Part shown: one piece after another, positions 12,201-21,539 of the stretch | Layout: every line of letters begins with the position of its first letter | Numbering within the stretch: the first letter of the stretch is position 1 | Source: Bathymodiolus brooksi | Lineage: Eukaryota > Mollusca > Bivalvia > Mytilida > Modiolidae | DNA length: 64,000 nt | Direction: 5' to 3' | NCBI GenBank assembly: GCA_963680875.1 | Contig: OY804590.1 | Span: forward strand, 22,754,640-22,818,639 | Notes under the pieces: generated by a model | Seen by the model: only the letters and a program-made list of their open reading frames with translations | Database searches by the model: none | What the model was told of the DNA's origin: nothing | Program-made: the position numbers and the translations under genes

Positions 12201-15200
12201 TTTTGAGCTATCACTACAGAATAAAATCCCAGGATAACGTGTTGGTCTAGGACAAAACGCACATAATCTTTATCTCATTAAAATTGCAATTTGTTCTTGC
12301 CATGATATGACTGAAAAGAAAAAGTTTAATTCGCGATAAACAACAACCACTCATTTCAATGGAGAAGACTCCAATAAGTTCAATTAACTTGTGTCTTATC
12401 CATTGTGTTCAATATTTGCCTAATAAAAGATGTTTAAACTAAACCTCTCACTAACACTAGATTTTGAGTTTACTATTGGCGTGGATATGGTATACATGTA
12501 CTCCCTCGATCTTCCAACATGTTCACATGTGTGTATTGATTTGCTACTAGTGTTTCCGTCATCCTAAGGGCCCGGGTGGCTCAATGAGTTAGGTAGTTGG
12601 ATTATCTAACAACTCATACAAGCCTATCACCAAAACGGCGTGGGTTCGCGCCCGGCTTTGTAAATTACAAAATGGTCGACTCGCAGCCGCAAGTGATAAA
12701 GTTTACCAGTTGCTTTCCCATAGTCGGTGGTTCTCTCCGGGTACTCCGGCTTCTTCCACCACTAAAACTGGTCACCATGATATAGCTGAAATATTGTTCA
12801 AAATGGCGTTAAAACTCCAAAAATCAAATCAAAAATCAATCTCTCATCCTTGTTTTACTGTTTTCACAATATTTAAAAAAAAATACAAATGCAATCTGCG
12901 ATCGTAACATATGTTTTGTTAAATGTTCAATTATTAATTCCGCATGATAAATAGATACAATTTATATTAAAAAATTTAATTAAAATGGTTAATAAGAATT
13001 TGAAGATGTCAAAAGGGTAATCAGAATCCGTATATTGAAATAGAACAGAATGTCCAAAAGAAAAAGTACAAAAGGACAAATAACGATCTACAAAACATAC
13101 ACAAAAAACTAAAGATCGAGTAACACGAATCCCTCTAAAAACCCGGGGTGAATTCATGTGCTCCGGGAGGGTGGGCAGTTCCTGCTCCATATATACAACG
13201 TCTATGAATGTTCTAAATAATTCGTTTCAACCACAAATCAAACATCTTTATCATCACAAGCTTCTATAAATAAAATTGTTAGATAATTAAAAGGTAACCT
13301 CATATTACAAGGTTATATTTATATTGATAGGCAGAAGAGCCGGGTATATATTCATAAAATATGTGATCATCACCGATGCGATACAGTAATGAAATATACA
13401 AATTACAATTCCCCCCCCCCCCCAAATAACTGGAGCGATAGCAAAATAATGGATTTGAGGATAAATAAATATTTAATGATCATTGAATGCCACTAGCATA
13501 CCAACAACAAAGAAAGCACCGATTATTATTGATTATATACAGTTAAAAACCTCTTCAAATGTCTATACCAGCAATGGGAGATAAACTAAAGAAGGAGTTG
13601 TCACTAGTTTGGAAAGAACTGGTAACCCTTCAGGGGTACACGGGTTAATCCCCGGATTGTCGGGCACGTGTTGCTCAATCTTTAGTTTTCTGTGTATTGT
13701 TTTGTAGAACATTGTTTGTCCTTTTCTTATGGCCATTGTATTGCATTCCATTTACGACTTCTAATTATTCCTTTGGTGTCTTTAAATTTTCCCGAAATGT
13801 TTAATATAGTTATATAGGTAACTATACCTGCTAAGACACCAAATGTAAGAAATGCCCAGTTTATGTCTGGAACAAAAGCTGTTGATACCATTCCACTTGC
13901 TAACATTAATGTACGGTAAACATTGCTACGCGACAGCTGAATTTAGTTATTACAATGCTAACAATGGGCCCTGAAACAGACATACAAAGGTTAGGGTTAT
14001 CTAACGCCACTTTCAACAATATTTTAGCTATATCGTGACCGTCAGTATGATTGGTGCTGGAATACTCGGAGAAACCATCGAGATGTCGCAATTCACTGAT
14101 AAACTTCATCACATAATGTTGTATCGAATATACCTCGCCAATGTTAGGAACTGATTAAAAAATTAATGGAAATCCAACATTAGCAAATTAATGGAAATCC
14201 AACTACCATACGATCACGACCACGATGACCCCCTCTAAGTCAAATAATACCACTTTCAATGAGCTTTGCAAACACACCTGATAACATCTGCGATAACATT
14301 TAGTGATAATAACAATGTCAATGTGCCCTGAAACATACACAAATGACATACATTTAATACAGTTAAACCTTTATATAAAGGGCACTGAAAGAACCCTGAA
14401 AATGTGCCCTTGATCAGCAGTTGCCCTTTATATGCAGGTTCAAGTTGTATGCATTATTCATTACACGGAGAAAACGAAGTTGTCCTTTATAGACGCATCT
14501 TCGCTAGCCAAGGGTTACGATCCGCTCTACTCATCTTCACCCTTGGCATCGTTAGTCGGATTTTCGTAATTCCCGCGCACTGCCACCTGCTGGATTTTGA
14601 CAGTTACGCCCCTTGTAATGATGTCATTTTCAGCCAATCGACGCGAGGCTTTCATTTCCTTTCGTTTGAATGCCCTGAAAATTGACTGGAGATTATAATA
14701 TGGCTGATTTTCAAGCGAAGATTTGACGAGGCTCATTCTGTTATTCAATGGTAAGCTAGTGCTTTTATTTCAAACTTACAACATTATTTTATATGTACAC
14801 GCATTTTTATTTTGTTGACATTTTTCCTACAGAACATGTGCTTTTTGTAAAGCGCGTTCTGATTGGTTGCAGCTACCACTAGCTGCATTACATATAAACT
14901 GTCACCGTGTGACCTCGAAAATCCGTCTAGCGATGCCATGGGTGAAGATGAGTAGAGCAGATCGTAACCCTTGGCTAGCGAAGATGTTATAGACAGTGAT
15001 TGGTATATACATGTGTCCTTTAAGGCAGGTTTGACTGTATATGTGTTAATATGAACTACGTGCAGATAAACTAGACGTTTACAGTCGCAAAGTAAATCAT
15101 TGAATGCTTTTGATAACGGTGTGTGATGTTGGGTTTAAATACCCTGAAATTGAAAAGAATATGTAATAAAAACGTAGATATCAAATTTAGTGGGCACGAC

Positions 15201-16703
15201 GAGTTTCTGGAATAACCTTCAGCAGGTACGCCCAATGTCAAAATATTTGAAAGCCAAATAATAATTTAAAAATCTTTGGGAGCAAAAAAAAAACACACAC
15301 AAAAGAAGCAAAGAGCCTAAACAGAATTGACAAAATCAACTAAAGTACCAATGTCTGAAGGAGGAGTACATTAGTTTTAATAAAAAAAATAGCATACACG
15401 CTATATTTAGAAGGACCGAAATTGTATATACACTTAGCCAAATGTTAATTTTTGACTCCTGATTATTCAAGGAAATGGCTTTTCTGAGCTTAAGGTAACA
15501 AGGTATTTTTTAAGATCAACCTGTTTAACATGTTAATATATCGATCATTATCATTTGTGCTTCAGACATTTATTAAAACAGTTTTGGAAGCCAGTAGATT
15601 TCGAAGAATTTTGTCGAATTGTCGTTTACTGCTAAAGTATGGCTAGGGGGAAAATTGCTATACGAGAAATACGCCAGACTGTAGTGTCATATGCAGTTTT
15701 CAACTACAGGATGGTGGCAGAAACTGTAACTGATGGTACAAATGAGAACGGTTGATTACCGTCTACGGTCTGGCAGTAACCACATAATTTGTCATGGATA
15801 AGACAAGCTTTAAAGGTGCTTTGTCAGAAGATAAACCATTGCTGCACCGGATTGTCTTGGTGGTTAATTCCCTTTTGGTCACCCCATTTGAATACCGGTA
15901 TTCTATTTGAGACGAGTCCATTAGTCGAAGAATTACGTGTAATTCCTAATTTGTTAGTAATAACTTGTAATAACGAATATAATTAGATGAATTTACGCTT
16001 ATTTATTGATTGCTAGTTTTGAATGTTTGGAAACGGACAAGACTCACACAAACAATATATAAAATGCAAATTAAACAAACTTTTGAAATAAATTACGCCG
16101 ATTTTAAAATATATTTATCCGAAAAGACATTAATAAACAAAACATCAACTATTTACATGTAAGATAAGACATTACTGCAATATATATGCATTGTATATAT
16201 ATATATATATGAATCCAATACCGGTAGTGTGTTAGAATTAGATTTCCGAGGTGACAGATTGTTTGTTCTCCCTCAACGGGATTCGAACTAACACCAATGA
16301 CACATTGCAGTACCAATCGGTTAGTCTTATGTCCACCGTCCAAGCTAGAACCTGGATTTCCAATGTCATAAAGCTTTTTTGTACATTCAATAATTTGAGG
16401 TACAGGAGATGATTATTCGTTTTGTTGATATTGAAGGGATTATTAACCATCATTGTTTAAGCTTTCTTTCCACAAATTATTTAAATGCTAAAGTTCTATT
16501 GACAACTTACCAACAAGACATGTCAGAGACAGAAACACAGCAGTGATCCAGGAAGTATGAAATGCTGTGGTATGAAATGTCTCTAGTAAAATAATTAGTA
16601 CAAGTCCAATGGAATTGAAAAGATAACCTGCTATCCAATGTTCTCCAAATGACGATAAGGCTACAACCCATGCCCAACGTTGATCTGGTTTCGTTAAAGT
16701 CAT
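6018..16703 (-). CDS. SLC16/MCT-like transporter, 5 exons, frameshift in exon 2
   Basis: Exons: 16703-16511, 13970-13828, 11942-11175, 9238-9188, 6214-6018. Splice phases match at every junction (each joins inside a Gly codon). The product would be about 450 residues, typical for the family, with roughly 12 membrane helices. Family signatures: PDQRWAWVV opening helix 1, a variant of the MCT [DE]GGWGW motif, and FNFEKNRNMACGFSVSGGG, the conserved motif at the start of helix 5. A charged loop after helix 6 (TRIANKNRNKDHKK) and a cytosolic C-tail fit. Known family role: plasma-membrane transport of monocarboxylates or related solutes; the substrate cannot be read here. Exon 2 is one base short, giving a frameshift near 13915. 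This could be an assembly error, an allele or inactivation. Confidence 0.9.
6780..9095 (+). mobile_element. degenerate CR1/Jockey-type LINE, 5'-truncated
   Basis: Reverse-transcriptase blocks in order: a linker from about 6785; KIDKSPGPDNLHPRLL (7460-); NYRPVSLISVVCKIMEKL (about 7660-); YGFIAGRSTALQLFEVIDKW; YTDFQKAFDKVPHTRL; SGIPQGSVLGLLLFVFYIND; FADDTPKYL (about 8127-8156); then thumb and C-terminal segments to 9093. The catalytic FADD is present, but stops and frame changes near 7454, 7631, 7997, 8155 and 8605 make it inactive. It lies in the MCT-like intron, opposite to the gene. Confidence 0.9.
9188..9238 (-). CDS. MCT-like exon 4 (51 nt)
   Basis: Encodes FIISYGGTYRDSFITA, matching the loop between the last two helices in MCTs. 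The acceptor is TTTTTAAG and the donor GTATGC; phases match both neighbours. Found by phase and family pattern. Confidence 0.85.
9610..10460 (+). mobile_element. decayed YIDD reverse transcriptase, Penelope-like candidate
   Basis: Frames read INMLVFLIDNIF, MGTNCAPLLTDLFLYSYEAD, FRYIDDVISLNKSRFGDF, ELEIKNTTDTDMSASYLDLH, with stops and shifts between. The same protein is better preserved at 20611-21127. Assignment to Penelope-like elements rests on the YIDD type and on hammerhead-like motifs in the same repeats; it is inference. It lies in the MCT-like intron. Confidence 0.7.
10756..10822 (-). ncRNA. hammerhead-ribozyme-like motif, Penelope type
   Basis: On the minus strand the order is CUGAUGA (10814-10808), a short stem-loop with a GG..AC arm, GAAAC (10796-10792), a minimal 2-bp stem III and GUC (10789-10787), then a 3' strand GUG starting at 10786. 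The base before the core pairs with the one after GUC (C-G, then A-U, U-G). The core is complete; stem II has one mismatch. Known: Penelope-like elements carry minimal type-I hammerheads. Confidence 0.7.
11175..11942 (-). CDS. MCT-like exon 3 (main membrane domain)
   Basis: 256 codons from TGFGFCYNTALIVLAF to GTFLGPPLAG, covering about helices 4-10 and the central loop. The acceptor is TTTTAAG and the donor GTATGT. The ORF is uninterrupted. Confidence 0.93.
12018..12357 (+). repeat. SINE-B copy
   Basis: Head with ggtcgcctctggtgcggtag, body, and end aacaacaaccactcattt. Confidence 0.75.
12565..12815 (+). repeat. SINE with tRNA-Ser/Leu-like head
   Basis: Head gggtggctcaatgagttagg (A-box) and ggcgtgggttcgcgcccggc (B-box), with extra bases between like a long variable arm, joined to the body at 12665 that also occurs at 483-625. 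Confidence 0.75.
12985..13195 (-). repeat. dispersed repeat D
   Basis: Matches 18055-18270 (aaaacatacacaaaaaacta type, then cggg..tgctccgggaggg). Confidence 0.6.
13411..13423. repeat. 13-base C homopolymer
   Basis: Uninterrupted run of C. Confidence 0.9.
13600..13790 (+). repeat. dispersed repeat D, inverse of the 12985 copy
   Basis: Reads tctttagttttctgtgtatt and cttatggccattgtattgc, complement of the neighbouring copy 400 bases away. Confidence 0.6.
13828..13970 (-). pseudogene. MCT-like exon 2, single-base deletion
   Basis: The acceptor TTTCAG leads into GPIVSIVITKFSCRVAMFT in one frame. The rest, LMLASGMVSTAFVPDINWAF and LTFGVLAG, is in another, ending at donor GTATAG. The length is 143 nt where the flanking phases need 144. 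Both halves fit MCT helices 3 and 4, so one base is missing near 13913-13918. Confidence 0.85.
13988..14240 (-). repeat. SINE-A copy
   Basis: Complement of tail, body and head in order, with a small duplication near 14150-14205. Confidence 0.8.
14360..15037. mobile_element. foldback element with pogo/Tigger-like ends
   Basis: Ends read CAGTTAAACCT and (complement) CAGTCAAACCTG, flanked by TA. Inner arms repeat in inverse, including cttcgctagccaagggttac at about 14502-14521 and its complement near 14970-14990. 678 bp, non-coding. Confidence 0.8.
15040..16190. other. intron 1 of the MCT-like gene, little recognised
   Basis: Apart from the hammerhead-like motif, no repeat or coding block is recognised. 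Confidence 0.5.
15171..15235 (-). ncRNA. hammerhead-like motif, core mutated
   Basis: Same element as 10756-10822. The core reads CUGCUGA instead of CUGAUGA, which should abolish cleavage. GAAAC and CGUC are kept, stem II is GG/CC, and stem I has an extra G-C pair (GGGCGUAC against GUGCCCAC). Confidence 0.65.
16195..16350 (-). repeat. SINE-C copy
   Basis: TA tail, then complement of the body and B-box (gggattcgaactaacacc). Confidence 0.75.
16511..16703 (-). CDS. MCT-like exon 1 (start codon)
   Basis: Starts MTLTKPDQRWAWVVALSSF and continues through a second hydrophobic stretch with FHTSWITAVFLSLTCLV. The donor is GTAAGT. The ATG is the first in frame and matches the usual position just before the helix-1 motif. 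Confidence 0.88.
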
Positions 16704-17129
16704 CTTTTGCTATGAGATAACACAGAAGCTTTCACTGAAATAAATGTTAAAGGGGAAATAATCTTAAAAAAAAAATTGTCAAGCGGAAATAAACATGACA
16801 GATCAATGTTCATTTAAACTTCAAAGCAATACAAAACACTATATCACAATAAGTAAGGTTAGTATACTAACACAGTTCGTTAAAATAGTTTTATATAGTA
16901 ACAGACAGCGTTTGAAATTGTTTTTATTTACTTTTCTTTGACATGAGCAGTTGTATTGGTTCACAGCAAGCTAAACGGGATTCATGATCATCAATACACG
17001 ATATATACAAAACAGAATACGGTCGGTGACTGTAACAGCTACTTATATATTTGGCAAATTTATAGTTCACATTTTTAATTCAAGGCTAGTAAGATTTAAT
17101 CCTTGTATTTACTTTTTAAACTTCGTATG
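16704..17129. other. 5' flank of the MCT-like gene
   Basis: AT-rich. No convincing TATA or initiator can be singled out. 16770-16860 recurs near 18540-18610. Confidence 0.4.
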
Positions 17130-17335
17130 GTAGGTTGATTTACAACTATCTATGCAATCAGTACCTATCACCACTAAAGTAGTGATTTCGAATCACGCTC
17201 ATGGCGAGGTGTACTCGATACAACATGTTGTGATAAAGTTTGTCAGTGACTTCGGACAGGTCGGTGGTTTTCTCCGGGTACTCCGATATAACTGAAATAG
17301 TGTTGAAAGTGACGTTAACACCATAACAATAACCC
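17130..17335 (+). repeat. SINE-A copy, internally deleted
   Basis: Head, B-box gatttcgaatcacgctc, body with the caccaataaaac segment missing, and tail gaaagtgacgttaacacca. Confidence 0.85.
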
Positions 17336-17710
17336 TTATAAAAAGTACATATGAAATTATACATTTTAATCACTAAATCAAGAAACCTCAATGAATAGTA
17401 TTTTTATCATATATTTCCTGTTTATTAAGATTTGTGAGATTCAGTATTATATCAATTATGCTCTCGTTTCTATTGCTCTCCTCAACACGATGGATGGGAT
17501 AGTAGGGAATCAATTGCATCTTTAAGGGATTAATTGAGTGATACATGCGTTGTCCGTGCTTTTCTGGTGAATGTTTCCTAGGATCATCTTCCCTCATCCA
17601 ATAGTTGTGGAGATGGCGATTTTAACGGCTTTAAAGATGGTCTTCTTGGTAGGCGTTTCTATTTTACTCATATTATGAGTTTGTAGTGTCGGTATTAAAC
17701 TCTGATACAG

Positions 17711-17945
17711 TGAGTGAGTAAGTGATTGTTGTTCAACGCCAACTCAGCATTTTTCAGCTATTTCATGGCAAGAACAAGTTAATTTTCATTGAGATAATGA
17801 TGAGGTCCGCTTTGTACTAGACCAACATCATTAGTTGGATTTTTATACTGCTAGCTCACTGAAAGAACAGTCCGTGGATCGACATGTCGCCCCAACTCGG
17901 ACACACTATCCTGTTTCCGAGCCAACCAGTCTTTGCTCTTTCTCA
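17711..17945 (-). repeat. SINE-B copy, head truncated
   Basis: Same body as 849-1225 (atgatgaggtccgctttgta), tRNA-like part absent. Confidence 0.75.
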
Positions 17946-18054
17946 GCTCTGGTACATTATAATATTTGAGAGGTGATATAACCACAATCATGACACTATA
18001 GCTATCACCTGGCGTTGTCATGTTTTTAATATACCGGGCATATATCTGATTCTA

Positions 18055-18500
18055 TGCTTTAAAAAATAAAAAGTTTGAAGACACCAACGGAGTAAGAAGA
18101 AGCCGTAATATGAATGACAGATAATACAATAGTCCAGAGAAAAGGTACAAACAAGACAAAACAATGATCTACAAAACACTACACAGAAAACTATAGATTG
18201 AACAACACGCATCCCACAAAATCCGGAAGTGAACTCGGGTGATCTGGCAGGGTAAGCAATTCCTGCTCCAGAAGTGGCAACCGTCGTGTTACTCTTGCTA
18301 CCAACGCGGTGATGTCATGAATGCAGACAGAACGGATGGTGATTAAGACAAACGAAACATATCCGACGTCATGTGTGGCTCAGATATTCCGTAACGGTTA
18401 AGCCAAGTCACGGTAGCGTTCAGCGTGATGTGATGACTTCAGCTTAGCCACTAGAAACCGTTGGTTCCATATCTTCCATGTTAGCAGCAACATTGTATCA
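18055..18500 (-). repeat. dispersed repeat D
   Basis: Aligns with 2010-2690, including agatattccgtaacggttaa. Confidence 0.65.
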
Positions 18501-18739
18501 AGGGATCAAAGATAAAGAAAGATAATCATCACAATTTTCTAAATTGTCAAGCGGAAATAAACACGACAGATAAATGTTCATTTAAACTTCAAAGCAATAC
18601 AAAACACTATACATGTATACTTTTATGTTGTAGTTTGTAATCTCTCACCGACCTTCAAATCCCATTCATCACAATCAAACAATGTTGATATAACAAATCA
18701 GTAATTTAGGTCAATGACCTGATATGAATTGTGTTCATG

Positions 18740-19825
18740 TTGGAAACTAGAGGTTAATAACTCTAAATCTAAAGTGCTTATTTTCAACTCAAATGGAATA
18801 TCATTTTATGTATAACGGGAATGTTATTGAGACAGTAAATAGCTATTGCTACCTTGGTATAATGTTGAAATGTAATGGTAGTTTCAACCTTGCCATGTCC
18901 ACTTTAGCCGAAAAAGCTAAGAAAACATATTTATATAATAATGTTGTGTTAGCAATAACTATGCCATATAGTGGTCAGGGTTGAAGACATAGTGCACGCC
19001 CCTAATTATGCTGACTTATATGTAGACAAAATATATTGAGAATTATTACAATAAAGGAGGTCCTGATATTGGTAACTAATATATTGGATCAGATAGTCTT
19101 GAAAGTGTGAGAATATTCTTTGTTTCATTTAAGGCTTTAAAAATATAATGATTTTTGAAGTTTGAAATTTAATTAACAACAATAACAAGTATTAAAAAAC
19201 GTTTAGACGACTATGATAGATTGACAGATTGGATCCGCCCCCTTGCACGTGGACTAGCTATATATAGCTTGACAGGCAGCTGAAAACCCAACCTTCCCCG
19301 CGTGAAACTGGCATAGTAGATGTACTATTTTCGCATAGTATATCAAGTTATCAACGCTATATAATTCTTTGTGATATATGCCAAAATATCGTATGAACTT
19401 ATATTACAGAAGAAATTTACAGAAAGCATAATAATTTAAAATAAAGAAAACTATTGGCTGAAATAATCCCTGTAAACTATTAGAAAAACTCTTTGATTCC
19501 CTTATATTACCAATTTCATTATATTGCTGTGAGATTTGGGGTTTAGAATCTGCTTTGAAATGTAAAGAATCTGATCCTTATGAGTTATTGCATAATAAAT
19601 TTATGAAGGAAATACTTGGAGTGCATTGTAAAACTCCAAATGTTGCCTGTAGGTCTGAGCTAGCCAGACAACCCTGTATAACAAAAATAATTACGGCATG
19701 CATTAAATATTTAGATTATGTCATTTCTTCTAAGGACACCCTATCCCATGATATACTTAAGGCTATTTGGAAGTCGAATGTATGGATTAGAAATATTATT
19801 TCATGCATTAATAGACAATAGACAA
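18740..19825 (+). mobile_element. LINE reverse-transcriptase thumb fragment split by a ~480-bp insertion
   Basis: First part (18740-18985): KVLIFNSNG, VNSYCYLGIMLKCNGSFNLA. Second part (about 19470-19820): LFDSLILPISLYCCEIWG, then KFMKEILGVHCKTPNVACRS. Both are consecutive blocks of a non-LTR retrotransposon C-terminal half. The stretch 18986-19460 has no matching coding sequence and is probably a later insertion. Confidence 0.75.
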
Positions 19826-20039
19826 TATTTATTGGTACTAACACATTTACAATAAATGGTTATGACACATAAAGAAAGATATACATGTAAAATATATATA
19901 ATAACAATACATGTGGGAGCGACAGTGGCATCAGCTTGCATACGTACATATATAAATATATATATAATATAACCTCGTTAAACCGCCACCATCTGTCCAG
20001 CCAGATTTTGGCGTTATAACGAGTTTGGCGATAAACTGC

Positions 20040-20365
20040 AATCGTAACTACTCGGCCATTCTCGCTACCCTGTAAATAACCTCGTACGTACATAGTAGAA
20101 ATTATTCTTAAATTGTTTGCCGGAAGTTAAGTTAAGCTAAGCCGCACAAAAATATAGTCCACGAAAATCCAATATGGAAGACATACTAAGTAAAATCTAA
20201 TAATGCAAAACTAATTAAAATTTTAATTGAAATATAGAAAATTGTTTAAAATATAACTTGATCAAACTTTCATGTAACTGACATGTGAAAAGTAGTGTAA
20301 TTTATACGCCTAATGCATACGAGGTTATTTGCAGTGTAGCGAAAATGGCCGAGTAGTTACGATTG
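20040..20365. repeat. 46-bp inverted repeat pair
   Basis: 20043-20090 (taactactcggccattctcg...) recurs inverted at 20320-20363, about 230 bases apart, with a few mismatches. Likely a degraded TIR element; related sequence aacctcgttaaaccgcc lies at 19972. Confidence 0.7.
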
Positions 20366-20610
20366 GATAAACTGAGCAAGGACAGAAAACCGGAAGTCAA
20401 CAGTTTGATTTTAAATTTGGGATGACTGACGGTTTGATTTTGCCAAGTTTACCGGAAATGAGTATTATCACTTACAATTTTAATATATATTCTAATATAT
20501 AAGTTTCATTTTGACAGTTGTAGAAAATTTCGGCATTTGTAAATTTAGCAGAATTTATTTGATCGAATTTGAAAAGAAAAAAAATCTACTGAAATTACGT
20601 TATTAGCATG

Positions 20611-21127
20611 TCTACTAGCAATTTCCTTTAAATTCACATACAGGTATATTGATGACGTTTTATCTATCAATAATTCTAGATTTGCAGAATTTCTTCCATT
20701 GATATATCCTCCAGAGCTGGAAATTAAAGAGACCACCGATACAGCTTCGTCCGCATCATTTTTGGACTTATACCTCGAATTTGACGACAGTGGTCAACTC
20801 AGTACTAAAATTTATGATAAGCGGGACGACTTCAATTTTAAAATCATAAATTTTCCAAACATGTGCAGCAATATACCAGCTTCTCCTGCATATGGTGTTT
20901 ACATCTCGCAATTGATTCGCTATGCAAGGGCCAGTAGCAATTATTCTGATTTCCTGAAACGTCATCTTCATCTGAGAAACAGGCTACTGGACAAGGGCTA
21001 TAAAAAGATTCGCCTTATTCGATCTCTTAAAAAGTTTATATTCCGATACCAATATCTTGTCGAAATATATTCCGTCTCTGCAGAAAAAATTATAAGCGAT
21101 GCATTTTCATATAGTGAAAATGTATAA
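20611..21127 (+). mobile_element. YIDD reverse transcriptase fragment, Penelope-like candidate
   Basis: Reads FKFTYRYIDDVLSINNSRF, ELEIKETTDTASSASFLDLY, KIYDKRDDFNFKIINFPNMC, SNIPASPAYGVYISQLIRYA and on to a stop at 21127. YIDD is the palm catalytic motif. The 5' half (fingers) is missing. Residues upstream of the ORF start at 20699 continue in the same frame. Confidence 0.75.
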
Positions 21128-21145
21128 AGATAAAGAAGTCGCAAA

Positions 21146-21265
21146 TGTCAAGAATTTTTTTGTCAATGTGTGACGTAAAAGTATTTTTGACATTTACGTC
21201 ACCGAATATGGTACTGCTTAGACAACTATTTTACCTATTTTGTTCCTGTATTTAAATACTGTTAC
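21146..21265 (+). repeat. 3' flank of the YIDD element, shared with 4088-4290
   Basis: A run including caatgtgtgacgtaaaagt and gacaactattttacctattt recurs at 4088-4290, so both are pieces of the same element's 3' region. Confidence 0.7.
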
Positions 21266-21539
21266 AGTGACAGCCGGAACCTTTGAACCGTAATGAGAGC
21301 GGGAGGTTTGGCGCCTTAAAATCTGATTCAACCCACCATTTCTTTAGAAATGCCTGTACCAAGTCAGGGTCATTACGGTTTTCACAGTTTTCCGGTTGTT
21401 GACTGATTTTGTCTGTTTATATAATTATGAGTTTTGACTTTCCCTTTGTAAGATTGTTCGGAGTTCGGTAATTTTGTTATTACCTTTATTTTACGTCTTA
21501 CAAATATTTCTCCATTTTATTTTCAATTTTTGTTTATAA

